In this document: positions 1 through 21,406 of the stretch, piece after piece
How the letters are laid out: each line of letters starts with the position of its first letter
How positions within the stretch are numbered: position 1 is the first letter of the stretch
Assembly (NCBI GenBank): GCA_013397115.1
Contig: VWZW01005507.1
Span: 775,660-839,659 of the forward strand
DNA length: 64,000 nt
Origin: Edolisoma coerulescens
Lineage: Eukaryota; Chordata; Aves; Passeriformes; Campephagidae
Direction of reading: 5' to 3'
Made by a program: the position numbers and the translations under genes
Notes under the pieces: generated by a model
The model's input: only the letters and a program-made list of their open reading frames with translations
The model's database searches: none
Told to the model about the DNA's origin: nothing

Positions 1-3000
1 TCAAGCTTATCTTTGCTTTTAGAAACTCCTCCTATGGGCCTGGCTGTCATAAAGACTCTGGAAAATAAGATTTACTTCTACTGAAGTCACCTATCCACAC
101 TTGTAAGAGTGACAGCTCTCCCTAAAGATGTTATTCCACAAACCCTCCAACTTTCTTCAGCAGTGGCAGCACAAAAGTCTAACTACTGTGCAGCATTCCC
201 AAACTCTCCAGAGAATGGTAATTCAGTCTCAGTTCCTCCTGTCAACTCAGGGCCTAATCCCAAGCCCACTGAGTCAATAAAGAAACTCCTCTTTGTTCCA
301 GCAGGCCTCGAATCTGGCCCAGCGGGCCCCTTCTGAGCACGGAGAGCACATGTGAGTGTGCCTTTCACAACCAAACGATGACTACCCAGCCTGTATTTCC
401 TTCCAGATGCAGATGTTGAAATGTCAGGCTTTTATTCATCAACACATTTCTTCCTGAACATTTCATTGAAGAAAATAACATGATTGCTCAACAGGCTCAA
501 GGGATGGCTCAGGGAGCCTCAGCACAATGCAGAGAGCCAGCCAAGCTCTCACAGGATTTGCACTGACAATCTTTGGATGGGAAGCTCTCGACTGATTTAA
601 CCAGACTGGCAAAATAACACTTTGCAGTCCACAAGAAGGGGGAGGTGGGCAGATTTTGGCCAACTTGCACTTCTGAGACAAGAGGTACATGATAGCCTGT
701 TCTTGCTGGAAGTGTCCAGAGAGGAAAGTACGCAATGCACGGTTCGTTTATTTAAAAACACTTAACACAAATACTCCCAAGGAGATCAAATCTCATTTTC
801 AAGTTCTGCATCAGACAGCAAAACCAGGACAAGCAACACAGAGGACTGCCAGCATGGAATCAAAATGAGTGTTTCAGGAGGTGTGGTACATCTGCACTGC
901 CTTTCCCCCAGCAGCACGGCCTGTGCTCACACGCAGCCCTCTCTCCCTGACTCATGGCAGGGACACAAAGCCACCCTGAGCGTGTCTAAGGGACAATTAG
1001 CTGTAATGCCATCATTACTATCTGCGTGTAGATGGGACTACAAGCCCAGGTCAGCACAGGATCACTCCAATGCTATGTGGCACACAAATACAGTGAAAAC
1101 AGAGTCCTTCTCCAAGAAAGCCAAACAAAAGCCTGCCCACGGACAGAGGCGCACAGAAGAATATCAAGAAATCAGAGGATGTTGCTCCCTACCACAAGTT
1201 AAAACAGATACTGCCAACCACTCATAGGCAGAAGGGCACAGGGAACACCAGTGAAACAACAGGGCAGTTTTAAGGATGTTTTCAAGGAGCTGTCCCTGTG
1301 AGTGGGGCAGTGTGGGGGAGGCATGAAAGTGCTCCTGGGGAATAATAACGAGTGGACAAAGGAGGCTGAATCCCAGCTGATGGGTAGAGGGGTTCAACAG
1401 AGTAATAGTGAATGGAGGATGATCAGGAGAGCTGGGAATGACAAGCCAAATCCCTGGGTTGAGGAAGCAGTGTGCTAAACATTATCCACTCTCATCATCC
1501 TGACAGATACTGAGAGCCTAATAAAACCGAAGGTTAGACAGTGCTTGAAATTCAGAGGAATCTGGTAATCTGCTTTCTCAGACCCTTTCAAAACAACAGC
1601 CAGGATGAATTATGAATGTGGCACTTGCTGGTGCAGCTTGTTAACTCTGCAACATTTAGGCAGCCACCAGCATCCCAGGGGGGAATCACCTTTTGAGTTT
1701 TTTCCACTGTACATCAGCACTTGCTGATTTTTAAAAAGGGAAAAATAAACTTTATTCAGTGTGATAAACCATTTTGCTTTGTAACAACAGGCCATGGCCT
1801 CAGCTGGCATCAGCAGCACTGTACTAATGCAGTTACAGACACTGAGCCTAAAACCTTCTACCCAGTTTTCTTTTTAGGCATCATGAAATCATGGAGCCAG
1901 TTCTGCCCTCTCTCTATGTCTTCCCATGACTCTTTCCTTGCAGCACCCACTGACCAAAACATCATCCTATCAGTGAGAAACTAACAATTTGCTTATTTAA
2001 CAATCTTTAAATACTGCTCCATCAGCCAGTTTTAGCTCCTTTCAGTGTGGGCCTGCTTTTGATGAAATGCACATCCCAGCAGAACCGCCAACTGTTCCTT
2101 CTGCACTGTGATAGAACTTCTTTGGAAATCTTGCTTGTTTACCTCTGTTCATTGTGCAAAACCAGCCAGGTCTAAGATGCTTGTTTACCAAAATTACAAT
2201 CCATCTCGCAAGTGTTATCTCAGAAATTCTTCTTCTGCTTTGTCAGCTTTGCTCTACTTTTAGAAAAAGTTTTTTCCACTGACATGTATGGAAATTACTT
2301 CCTACACCAGTTTCATGGGCACCCTGCAAGGCATCCCACAAAGCTCAGAATTCTTTCTTTAATTATTGCTACTATTTCACCAGCACCACACTTTTATATG
2401 GCCTTATAAACACATCAAAAACGTGGGTTTATTTGGGTTTAAATCTGACCTCAAGCAATGTAAGACACAGCAAAGCTTGATATCAACTCCAGTATGAATC
2501 TCCACTTTTTTTTTGCACTGCTGTGAAAAACTCATTTAGAATCTCCAGAAGGCTAAATCAGCACAACTTTCTCCTGGAGATCAGCAGCAATTCTGACAGG
2601 AGCCATACAACCCAATAGAGTAGTTTGAATAATATGTCCAAGTGGCTAAATGTAAAGATTATAGTAAGGTTGGAGTACTGAAACACTTCATGTTGAGAAA
2701 TGTTAAGAATCAGGCTTCTGATTCATTGCATTACTCCAGAAAGAAGTTGGTATTGGGTGCAGAGGAGCACAAGGCTTGCAGAGCTCCAGCATCACACATT
2801 GCCAATATGGAGATGTGAGAAGAGGGGTGCCATGGTGACTCTTGAGCTCTGCCATGTGGAAACTCTTCACTACCACAATGTTCTTATAAAATGGTGAATA
2901 ATTTTTTTTTTAACTGTTCAGAGACAGAAAACTGGCACCTCATTTACAGAAATGCTGCCTTCTCATAGCTGTAAGCTGTAGCTGTAATCTCTGGAGCTGT

Positions 3001-4806
3001 GCTCTGCATACTTAAAAATTCAAAGTACTCTAGAAAAATGACATCCTGGGTGTTCCTCATCAGTCATCCTAAAGTGTTCTGAAGTTCTGTCAGATTCGTC
3101 TGTCCTTAGATAAAATTAGCTTAATATTATTGCACTTCCCACAGGTATTGTTCAGATAAATTCACTGCTGTTTGTCAGGAGCTCACAGGCAGCCTGGATA
3201 CCCCCACAGAAACTCACTGAGGATGCTCTATCTAGGATCAAGTCTTGAATGACAGTGAGAGGAAAAATATTGACTAATTGCATTCTCAGAAAGAGGCACA
3301 AGTCCTAAAGGAGAAACAGAGGCTGACACAAGGATTACAAGCAATGTGTTTTGGCAGTCACGGATGAACCAAGTGACCACAGCAATTTTGCAACCTCTGT
3401 CCCAGCACTTTCTAATTTGTAAGTGCTCATCTTCATAATCAGAGGCTGTTACAGAGGTAATACAGGCATAACAGTCACAGTTAGTTTGTAAAATTACACA
3501 CCCTATTATGGGACTGACCCTTCTGCCTCGCATCATCATCATCATCTCTATTCACAGCCCAGGTCTTTTCCTAGAAAAGCTCTTAGAGGGGCTCCTGAAA
3601 GACAAAGTTGTTGCCCTCTATGCAGCCCAGGCCCTCAGAAAGCCAAGGACGTGTTCTTTGCCACTGTCCTCACCGTGTGCTGGTAACAAAAACGGGGAGT
3701 TAGGAACTCAGGGCTGATTGCTGGAAAGCAGGCAGCTGGAACACACACTTATTTTTCTCCTGCTTGGGATTTGTCTAAAGCAAATCAAGAAAATAGTATT
3801 AAGTCACCCCTGACATCAAGATGAATCTTCCTTTGAAATCCAAAGCCTACTCCAAAGCGTGGCCTTTTCATAGTTTCTTAAAAACAACAGTTAAAAAACT
3901 CTTTCTTTGCTGCTAATAGGATAAACAATGTTATCCACAAATGAAGCAGGATTTCTTTCTTGTTAATTCAGCTTGGGGCAAACTGCCAGCATGAAAATTT
4001 TCAGCTCAGTTAATCAGAGTTTAGAAAAAACTACAAACAATGGAAAAAACCTTTTTAATGGCAAATGGCAATGAACTTATATTCCAGCAGAGCTTTCAAT
4101 TTACTCTATAAGTATTCCACTGCTGGGGCATAAATGTCTGTGCTTGTAAGAACACAAAATTTCAGTCTCGATAGGAGAAGAAATTCCAGTGCAGGGAACA
4201 GACACTGGGCTGGGAATCAGGATATGCAGATTTTGTTGGTTTTGCCTGTTTCCATTTCTGGAACAGAAGAACATCTTATAACACTTTAAACAGAGGTCCA
4301 TGACATGTTCCCAACTAATTCAGGGCAACAGAGGGTTGAGCCTTCCCTGCCTGAGGAACAGGGATCTCATCCCTTTATCCTAAACCTTGAGGCACTGCAG
4401 ACCCTCTGCAGCTCTCCTGGGCAATGGGTTCTGTCTGAAAGGGCACCAAATGGCAGGCACAGCCCAGAGGCAACAGGAAAAAGAAAACAGTTATATTTGA
4501 TATTGGGCTTGGGCACACAGGAAAGGCAGCCAAGGGTGGAGGAGTTGGCAGCTCCCTCTCCTTAATAAGCAGTGCAGACAAATGTTAGCACACATCAGTG
4601 AGCCCGGGGTCACTCCATGAGGATTCCTCGGCCGCGAGCCCTCACAGAACAGACTCCAGGATCAATGACACTTCATGTTGTTTCCTGCTGAGCAATCCTC
4701 ACTGGTGCACCTTTACCTTGCTGGAGCACTGCAATTGGATGGGATTGGAGCTGTAATTAAGCATTTGTGCTTTAGGGAGAAGAATATCAGTAGATCCAAG
4801 TCCTAC
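1..4806. other. PLCB1 intron, downstream of the last exon in the window
   Basis: This is the 5' part of the intron following the linker exon at 4807-4984; its far end is outside the window. I looked on the minus strand for the next PLCB1 exon, which should carry the aspartate-rich linker and then the residues leading to the Y domain, and did not find it. The stretch is ordinary AT-rich intron with scattered short ORFs, a T-run near 2908-2917 and a short trinucleotide repeat near 3532-3547. No recognisable LINE or LTR was seen. Confidence 0.75.
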
Positions 4807-4984
4807 CTGCTCCAGGGGACGAAGGCTCAAACATACTGGATGTGTCACTGCAAGTGTTGGAAGCTTGCTCCGAGAGCTTCTTCTTTGCACTTCCATCTGC
4901 TGACTTGTGAGACTTCTTCTTATTCTTCACCAGGATTTTGTACATTAAATCCATAGGGCTTGGGAGAGGAACCCCAGCTTCCAG
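4807..4984 (-). CDS. PLCB1: PLCB1 coding exon K: end of X domain and start of X-Y linker
   Basis: This 178-nt exon starts in phase 0 after an AAG acceptor and ends one base into a codon at the donor GTAGGA. It encodes 59 residues, starting LEAGVPLPSPMDLMYKILVK, which close the TIM-barrel half made by the X domain (about human 446-504). The rest is the start of the X-Y linker: a lysine cluster (KNKKKSHKS), then KKKLSEQASNT and SSMFEPSSPGA. In PLC-beta enzymes the linker blocks the active site until the enzyme is pressed against membrane. The core of the domain is nearly identical to human as I remember it. The linker differs at several places, including SADGSA for SSEGSG and SNTCSDTSS for SNTYSDSSS. 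The acidic run that should follow is on the next, unseen exon. Confidence 0.95.
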
Positions 4985-5464
4985 CTTACAGGAACAAAGA
5001 GGAGAGATTTGTTACAACAACAGGACAAACAAGCTTACAGCAGTTTCTTGGGGACCACATGGTACAAGACAGTTCTGTAACCTCTGTCAGGCCTGTTAAA
5101 ATGAAATGGATTTTGCCCAAGAGGCAATGTCAACATTAAATGAAACAGGGCTACTGAGGGCACTTAAGAAGAAAAATGCTTTATGAAATGTCTGCAGTAA
5201 TAACCAAAATAAGTATTAGCTCAGATATGAGAGTCTTGGTTATAAAATGGCAGCTATGAGGATCAATTGCATTTAGAAGATCACAATTCACTGCATCAGG
5301 GCAGTCTCTGCATCAGAAATGATCCTTAAGTCACCAACAGCTCACAGTGCTTAACTCCCTCCTTTGGACTGACAGGCTTTACATGAAGAATGAGGCAGGA
5401 CCGAGACACTTAAATAAAAATTCACACAGACATTTGTGATGTGATAAACACCAAGCCACATTAC
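4985..5464. other. PLCB1 intron, 480 bp
   Basis: This short intron separates exons J and K. Both ends are canonical on the minus strand: the donor is GTAATG after exon J, and the acceptor is TGTAAG before exon K. I see no repeat or other gene in it. Confidence 0.9.
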
Positions 5465-5549
5465 CGGGTATTTTTCCAATGGATCCATAAGCAGTGCGTC
5501 TCCAAATATCAATCTGCAGTACTCTGCCATTTTTGCCTGTTGTTTAGGG
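5465..5549 (-). CDS. PLCB1: PLCB1 coding exon J: X domain
   Basis: This 85-nt exon contributes the last base of a split serine codon, then 28 full codons beginning PKQQAKMAEYCRLIFGDALL and ending PLEKYP exactly at a codon boundary. The acceptor is CTGTTTAG and the donor is GTAATG. It forms the X-domain segment just after the catalytic ENH strand, about human residues 418-445, including the helix that packs on the barrel. The only differences from remembered human sequence are conservative, such as LLMDPLEKYP for LLMEPLEKYP. The segment is highly conserved across PLC-beta, so exon identity is secure even though the block is short. Confidence 0.95.
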
Positions 5550-8500
5550 CTAAACAGAAGAAAAGAAAGAAAGAAAGGAGTCTTACTAACGCTCCAGAGT
5601 GAAAGCAGCAGTAATGGAGTATCTAATAGCCCTAAACTAGATATAATTTCCTGATCCAATTGCTGTGAATTTTTCAGTGAGACCAACATATATCATGCAA
5701 TTATTTCAATTCCTCTGATGGAGTTTATCAAAAGGAACATACACAAAGTAAAGGCCTAAGTCAGTTGAATAACAGTGAAACAACCATAACATGAATTTGC
5801 CTCTTTCAAGCAATACTTTTATTCAAAATTTAAGTGTTTTCCCCCCTCATGTTACTTTATACACATGCCTGGCATTTTGCTTGCACTACAGCAGTTTTCA
5901 GGACATCTTCTATAAGTAAACTGAATCTCAGCAAACTCTACTTATAACCAATCTTCCCAAAGTGCAACCAAAAGATGAAATAATTCCTGCATATCGGTGA
6001 TGGAAGCTTTAGGACTGAAGATAGGTTATATGGCTCCGAAATACTACACCAATCCTCTCAAAAAGCAGCTCGGTACCACAGTCACTCTCTAATTTTAGAA
6101 AACTGAGTATTTTTGTTATATGTGCCTGTTTAAAATGCGTAGCATCTGAGCTGAGGCATCGTTCAAAGTTTCCTTTTTTGACACTCTGTTGGGAAGTCTC
6201 GATTAAAGGACAGGTTTATATGGCTTAATATAACTTCCTCAGCTCCTGTTAATTAGGATCTGCATATCATGGAAGAGACAGGGATGCTATAAGCCGTTAT
6301 GTTACCATGGAGCTACTTTTCATGACAAAATAGAGCTGGGTATGGAGAAAAAAAAAAGAAAAAAAATGCTCCTTTTTCTCTTGCAAACCAGGAGTTCAAC
6401 CCCGGCTGTGCCCAGCTGGTCAGTGGTTACCAACTCCCAGGGTCGGCGTGGCCAAACCAGAGCTGAGATAAAGGCTGGGTGGCCAAACGACATCTCAATC
6501 AAAAATGTGATTTCCCTGGGATCAGCATCCTGGCTGCCACTGGAAGCAGATAGGGGGTAAACCAGTCATTAGCTCAGTCACTGACAAAAAATACTGCGAG
6601 GAGGCTTTAAATTATTCCCCAAAGCAAGAGCTGTATGCAGTTTAAATCCCGACAGCATTTCATTAATGCTGTCTTTTGCATGCAGCCAATTCTGCACAAA
6701 CAGCTAAAAGGCACTTTTAGCTGAGGATGGAAAATAAAGATGAAGACAAGCCAGGCAGCAGAACGAAGAACCCACATGGGAGAAGGTGATGGAAGAACAG
6801 ATGAGGCTGGGACATTGTGTTGGGTATTTCCAACCCTCAGCTACCAAAGGAAATAAAGGCACCACTCCTGCCAGCAGAGTGTGCATGTGCCATAAATCCA
6901 GGGGTCATTAGAGTTTGTTTTATTTCAGTCTTGTCCAGCAGCGTGTGTTTTGAACAGATGCATGCTCTCAGAACACAGAAAGTTCAAAGGACACCTCTCT
7001 GAATCAAAAGAGTGCATTTATTGAAACCGTAGTAATTAGATGTGACATCATCATCCTTAAATGGGCACAACTCCAAGAAGAACTCTCGATAGGAATTCAA
7101 AAAAATAAAAAGCAAGAGTAAATCTAAAAAATTTCCAGTTACCACCAGAGCTAGAACAAATTCTTCTGATCTTCTGTGTTTAATTACATGTTTACCTCAA
7201 AGAGAGCACAGTGTGAACTTTCATTTTTGCAAACGAGAAAAATGTAATGCAACATTATGTTGGTTCAGCGTATAAATTCCAATGTCACTGCATCCCAGAG
7301 GCAGAAAGTAGGAAAATTACATGAAAAACTAATGGGTTTTAATACCATAAAAAACCCTTGAGGTAGTAAACAAGGCCAAAGGAGGAAAATCTTGACATTA
7401 CAAAATTACTTGAATTTGTGAACTGGCCTATGTGTACAGATTCCTTTAAGAGCTCCAAAGAGGGAATAAAAAAATATTTAGGAGTACCAGCATTTAACGG
7501 TGGGGTAGATTTTCGTGTTCTCTCTCTCCCTAATATACAAATCTATGTATGTATTGTTGCAAGGCAGAGATCATTAGGAACAGCAGACTACATATCCCTA
7601 TTGAAGTATTTTTAAAAGTTGGAATACCAGTTTCTTTTTATTTTCCATTCTTTGAAAATTATGAACGAGAGCAACCAAAACATCAAATTTTCTAAATCAA
7701 TACATTCCCCCAATTGTGTTATGAAGGTAAAACCCAGGTATTTCTTGGTCTATATCTACTGTGACTGGAAATTTTCTCAGCATTCATGCATTGCAGTGAA
7801 AATTGATTGAAAAGAGCTGACTTTATCTGCTTTATGATTTTTCACTGCGCAGACATGGACAGGTAGCACACAGACTAATTATAAATGCCCCCAAAATGTG
7901 CCAGGGCAAGGGGACATAAAGGGGGAACATGATACCTGGAGATATGGAAATATAAAGTAGATTAAGAAATGTTTTCATTACCATTACTGTATTGCTTGCA
8001 CTTTGTTTTACTCTGTTTGTATTGTGCCTATTATGAAGGTCAGCCACAGAGGCTCTCTGGCACAACTACTGCTCCCAACATTACATTTTTATCACTTCTG
8101 CAGAGATACTTCCTCTACATAAGACAAAGGCACAGATGCTTCCCAGAAGAGTCTAAAATAATTTAAAGTGGGGGATGAAAAAGTGATAAAAATCCTGTTA
8201 ATATTTGAAGCAACAATTCCAGCCAGAAACCAGCAGTATGAATAACTGTAATTAAATTTAATCTTGGAAGCAATCTTATATGGATACTGCTCAAGGATCA
8301 CTTAACCTTTTTGCTATGTCATCAGTGCATTTCTAATTATAGAGTGTCTGCTTTCAGATTTGCAGATTGCTTATCGTCTTGCAAGCCCCATTTCAAACGT
8401 CAAGGTCTTCTTGAGGTCTTTTCAACATTTTCAGGGCACTTCTCTGTTTTCTTCACAGAACCACAGCTTTTTTTAGTGGTCTTTTTTTCAGTGTGCAAGT

Positions 8501-11275
8501 TTTGACATCAATATAAATGATGGCACACATAATATTTTATGTCATCTAAAAGTTACATGCTTGCCTCTTTTTCTAAAGTTTTTATTGCACACAAACAGGC
8601 AAGAAAGAATACACTAACAGTGGAGTTACAGTAAAGAAAATAAAACTCCTTCATGTGCTATAAAGATGTTGGAGAGGAGCCCTTCTAGGAAACACATCAA
8701 AGGAAAGCAAATGAGATGATTTACACCATGTGCTAATAAGTGATTTTTCCCCTAGGTGGACAAAAAGCGTCAAAAATATTCTGATGAACATAAACCAGAA
8801 GGAAGAAAAATTGCATTTTAAGTCCAGTGGAGATTAACACTGTCATATCTATGGTGGTGATGTGAAACTTATTTACCTCTGATAATTGCAGTCTGTTTAA
8901 AAGCCAGGAATACAGAACCCAGGCTAAAACCATATTTTTGTTTAAGCCAATGCCAAAATTTCTAGGGGACCAGAATTTCACAAATGACTCTTGCAACTTG
9001 AAAATCAGAGAAAATGTTTGGTCCTCTAGAAGTAGAAATTGATGAAAAAGGATTTGTTTGACAGCAACTCTATAAAAACATCGGCACTTTTTGTTAACAT
9101 TCAGGGCAAAGCCCAGCTTTAAGATCTAGGAGAAAAACAACATTCCAAGTAAATGAAAAGACAAAAGGAGCATTCCATGAAATTAGGTGAAGTTTTCTGT
9201 GAGTGGCATGACTAATTGCAGATTTCTCCAGCAACCAGTGAAGGAATGAAGGGATAATTGTAGCAGTTGGTAAAACAACTAGAAATTATTTTCAGCCAAA
9301 GCAAAATCAGAAAACACACACATGAAATCTGATCAATTACTACAGTAGAAAATAATCACTAACAGGAAAGCCTCAGGAAGAGAAAACATTTGGTAGTGGT
9401 TTTGCAAACTTGCTTTGCTAAAATCCTGTGTCTTAGCAGTGTATGGGACAGGGTATCAGAGAATCCACATAAGGTTAATTCATTATTCCATGGCTGGAGG
9501 CTCCTGGAGAGAAAGGTCCAATGCCTTCTGTGGGGCGAACTGTAAATACCAGAGTAATGCAGCAGGAACTCTGTTCCCTTTCTGTCACATTCCTGCAGTG
9601 TCACACTGCCTTTAATTCTGACACTGTTTCATCTTATAATTTTAAAGCCACTTTTGTATATAACTTACATCTGACAAGAGTTTATTTCATAAATTTTTTA
9701 CTTCTTTACCTTCCTAAAATAGAACAGATCACCCTGGAACAGTTGAAGATTTAAGTGTTAATGACTTTAAAGGAAGAAAAATGTAACCCTTGTGATTAAA
9801 ATAATTTAGCTGTTGTTTTTTCTCTGCCTTATACTAACACAGTGAATGTATATGATAATAAATCCAGAAGAATGAGTACAAAATACAATACATTCAAAAA
9901 TGATGGTTGAGATCTTTCCTAAAGGCCAGAGGTTGCATTTGGAAGCACTGTGAGTTCAAACCTACAGGAGTAGGTGAGTGCAAGTCCAAAGGGACACAAT
10001 ATACACCAAAAATAAATGAGTGAGGGGGCCATTAGAGAAGGAAATTAAACACAGCCTCTGTGTGGTCTTTCAGAGGAAGACAGGAATAACTAAGCAGGAT
10101 TTAAGAGGTAACTGTTTGAATCATAACCATGTGGCCTCGGAATGTGTGCAGAGCAAACACATATTTGCCCACAAAAGGTAAATTTATACTCTGAGCTATA
10201 CAGGTAGGGGAGCTCAGTGCTCAGATTTTCAGTTTTTCTACCTACATAAATTTGATCAGTATTGTCACATCTGTTCTTTGAAAACATTCTTACACAGCTT
10301 CTTCTACCAGTTCCTTCCCTTATGACGAGAATGTTCTTCCTAAAACAATGGAAAAGCAGTTAGCCCTCACCCTTTTCCTCTTTCAGAAACAGAAGTGCCA
10401 ACATCTTTTCTGATTTGTATTAAAACATTCATAGCTGCCCCCAAGAATATTTTTATTTTTACACTGAAAAAAAAACCAAAACCAAAAAAACCAAAAAACC
10501 ACCAAAAAACCCCAAAAATGAGTTTCTAAGTCCAAACTGCCCCCAGAAGTGTTGGAAATGTTTTCACAGAAAAAAACACAAAAGGGGAAAAGGCAATTCA
10601 AGTTAAGGCACGTTTTATGTGTCAATGTCACCCCACTTTGAACCATGTGGTCTCTGCATTCAAAACCAAAGTTAATGTCAAAAAAAAAAATCAGAACTAT
10701 AGTAATAAAATAGATCACTGGGACAAAGCTAGAAGTGTTCTCATTTATTTTTTCTTTTCTTACATGGAAAAATTGTCCTTTTCTTTTAACTAAAAAAAAA
10801 AAGAAAATGAAATAAACTTATACAAACTGTAATTTTTTTGGCAGAAATGAGCAGCTCCTGGCCATCCACACCACCTATTTTGAAATCCTAGAAGTCCACG
10901 GTTCTGGCCTCTGCTTCTAACACAAGACACAGACCAAATTCTGAATATGTTTATAGCACAGAAGAGGGTCACAAGCAGGTGAAATACTGCCTTGTTTTCT
11001 TCGGAGTATTGCTACATTCCAGCAGGACACACTGAGACTGAAAAGTTAACAGAATACCTCTCACAATCGAACTTCCTCTCTCATACAAAAGGTTCTGATT
11101 CAGGAAGGTTTTTAAGAACAGGCCCAATTCATGCTGATCATCTCGGTTACTCTGGCTGACACAAGTTCCTTTTTGGATGAGAGCTGTTGTTTGTGTCACA
11201 AGTGCACACACAATTCCATGCCTAGACCTTAGTAAAAAATGAAACATGAGACAAGAAAACGTGGTAATTACTTAC
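5550..11275. other. PLCB1 intron, 5.7 kb
   Basis: This is an AT-rich intron between exons I and J. It holds an A-rich block at 10466-10517 (listed separately) and small A/T homopolymers near 6345-6366, 10680 and 10792. All ORFs in it are short and have no recognisable similarity. I see no LINE, LTR or RNA gene. Confidence 0.75.
10466..10517. repeat. A-rich low-complexity repeat, (A)nCC/(A)nCCC type
   Basis: On the plus strand, runs of four to nine A are separated by CC, CCACC or CCCC over about 50 bases. On the PLCB1 transcript strand this reads as T-runs separated by GG. It has no clean period, so it is low-complexity sequence rather than a regular microsatellite. It could be the decayed tail of a retroposon, but no body is recognisable beside it. 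Confidence 0.8.
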
Positions 11276-11358
11276 GAATCCACATGATTTTCAAAGGAAA
11301 GGAGGATTGGAAAGGGCGATGTCTTAAATGCACATTCAGCAATAGCTTCTATTACTTC
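11276..11358 (-). CDS. PLCB1: PLCB1 coding exon I: X domain, catalytic glutamate strand
   Basis: This 83-nt exon has acceptor TTCTTTAG and donor GTAAGT. It starts in phase 0 and ends two bases into a serine codon. It encodes EVIEAIAECAFKTSPF, then PILLSFENHVD (about human 390-416), followed by the split serine. The glutamate of SFENH corresponds to the fourth Ca2+ ligand of the PLC active site (equivalent to Glu390 of PLC-delta1, about residue 412 of human PLCB1), and it is intact. I see no difference from the human protein as I recall it, as expected for a core barrel strand. The neighbouring introns are 3.3 and 5.7 kb. Confidence 0.95.
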
Positions 11359-21259
<9,901 letters not shown>

Positions 21260-21406
21260 CTGTGAGGTAGGTGTTGTGTGAGGAGTTGATGAAATAGTGT
21301 GACAGTGGTTGAGACATATCTTCATTTAAATCCAGTTTCTCAGGTGGAACGACGCCATTCTCTTCTCCACTCAGATACCGCATAAATCCATCCACGGATA
21401 TCTGTC
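21260..21406 (-). CDS. PLCB1: PLCB1 coding exon G: EF-hand end and start of X domain, first catalytic histidine
   Basis: This 147-nt exon completes a split glycine, then encodes 48 residues and one further base. The acceptor is TTTCTCTCAG and the donor is GTACAG. The product begins QISVDGFMRYLSGEENG, the last EF-hand helix, and continues through EKLDLNEDMSQPLSHYF into INSSHNTYLT, which opens the X domain. The His-Asn pair of SSHNTY corresponds to catalytic His331 and Ca2+ ligand Asn332 in human numbering. One visible difference from remembered human sequence is GVVPPEK for GVVSPEK. An ORF seen across this exon reads on into intron at both ends; splice sites and homology set the true borders. 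Confidence 0.96.

Noticed and set aside
3530..3550. Minus-strand GAT repeat that could be the missing acidic (poly-Asp) linker exon of PLCB1
   Set aside because: The Asp frame gives only five Asp followed by unrelated residues (AR, QK...), with none of the expected linker residues before or after it and no convincing splice sites. It is a short trinucleotide microsatellite.
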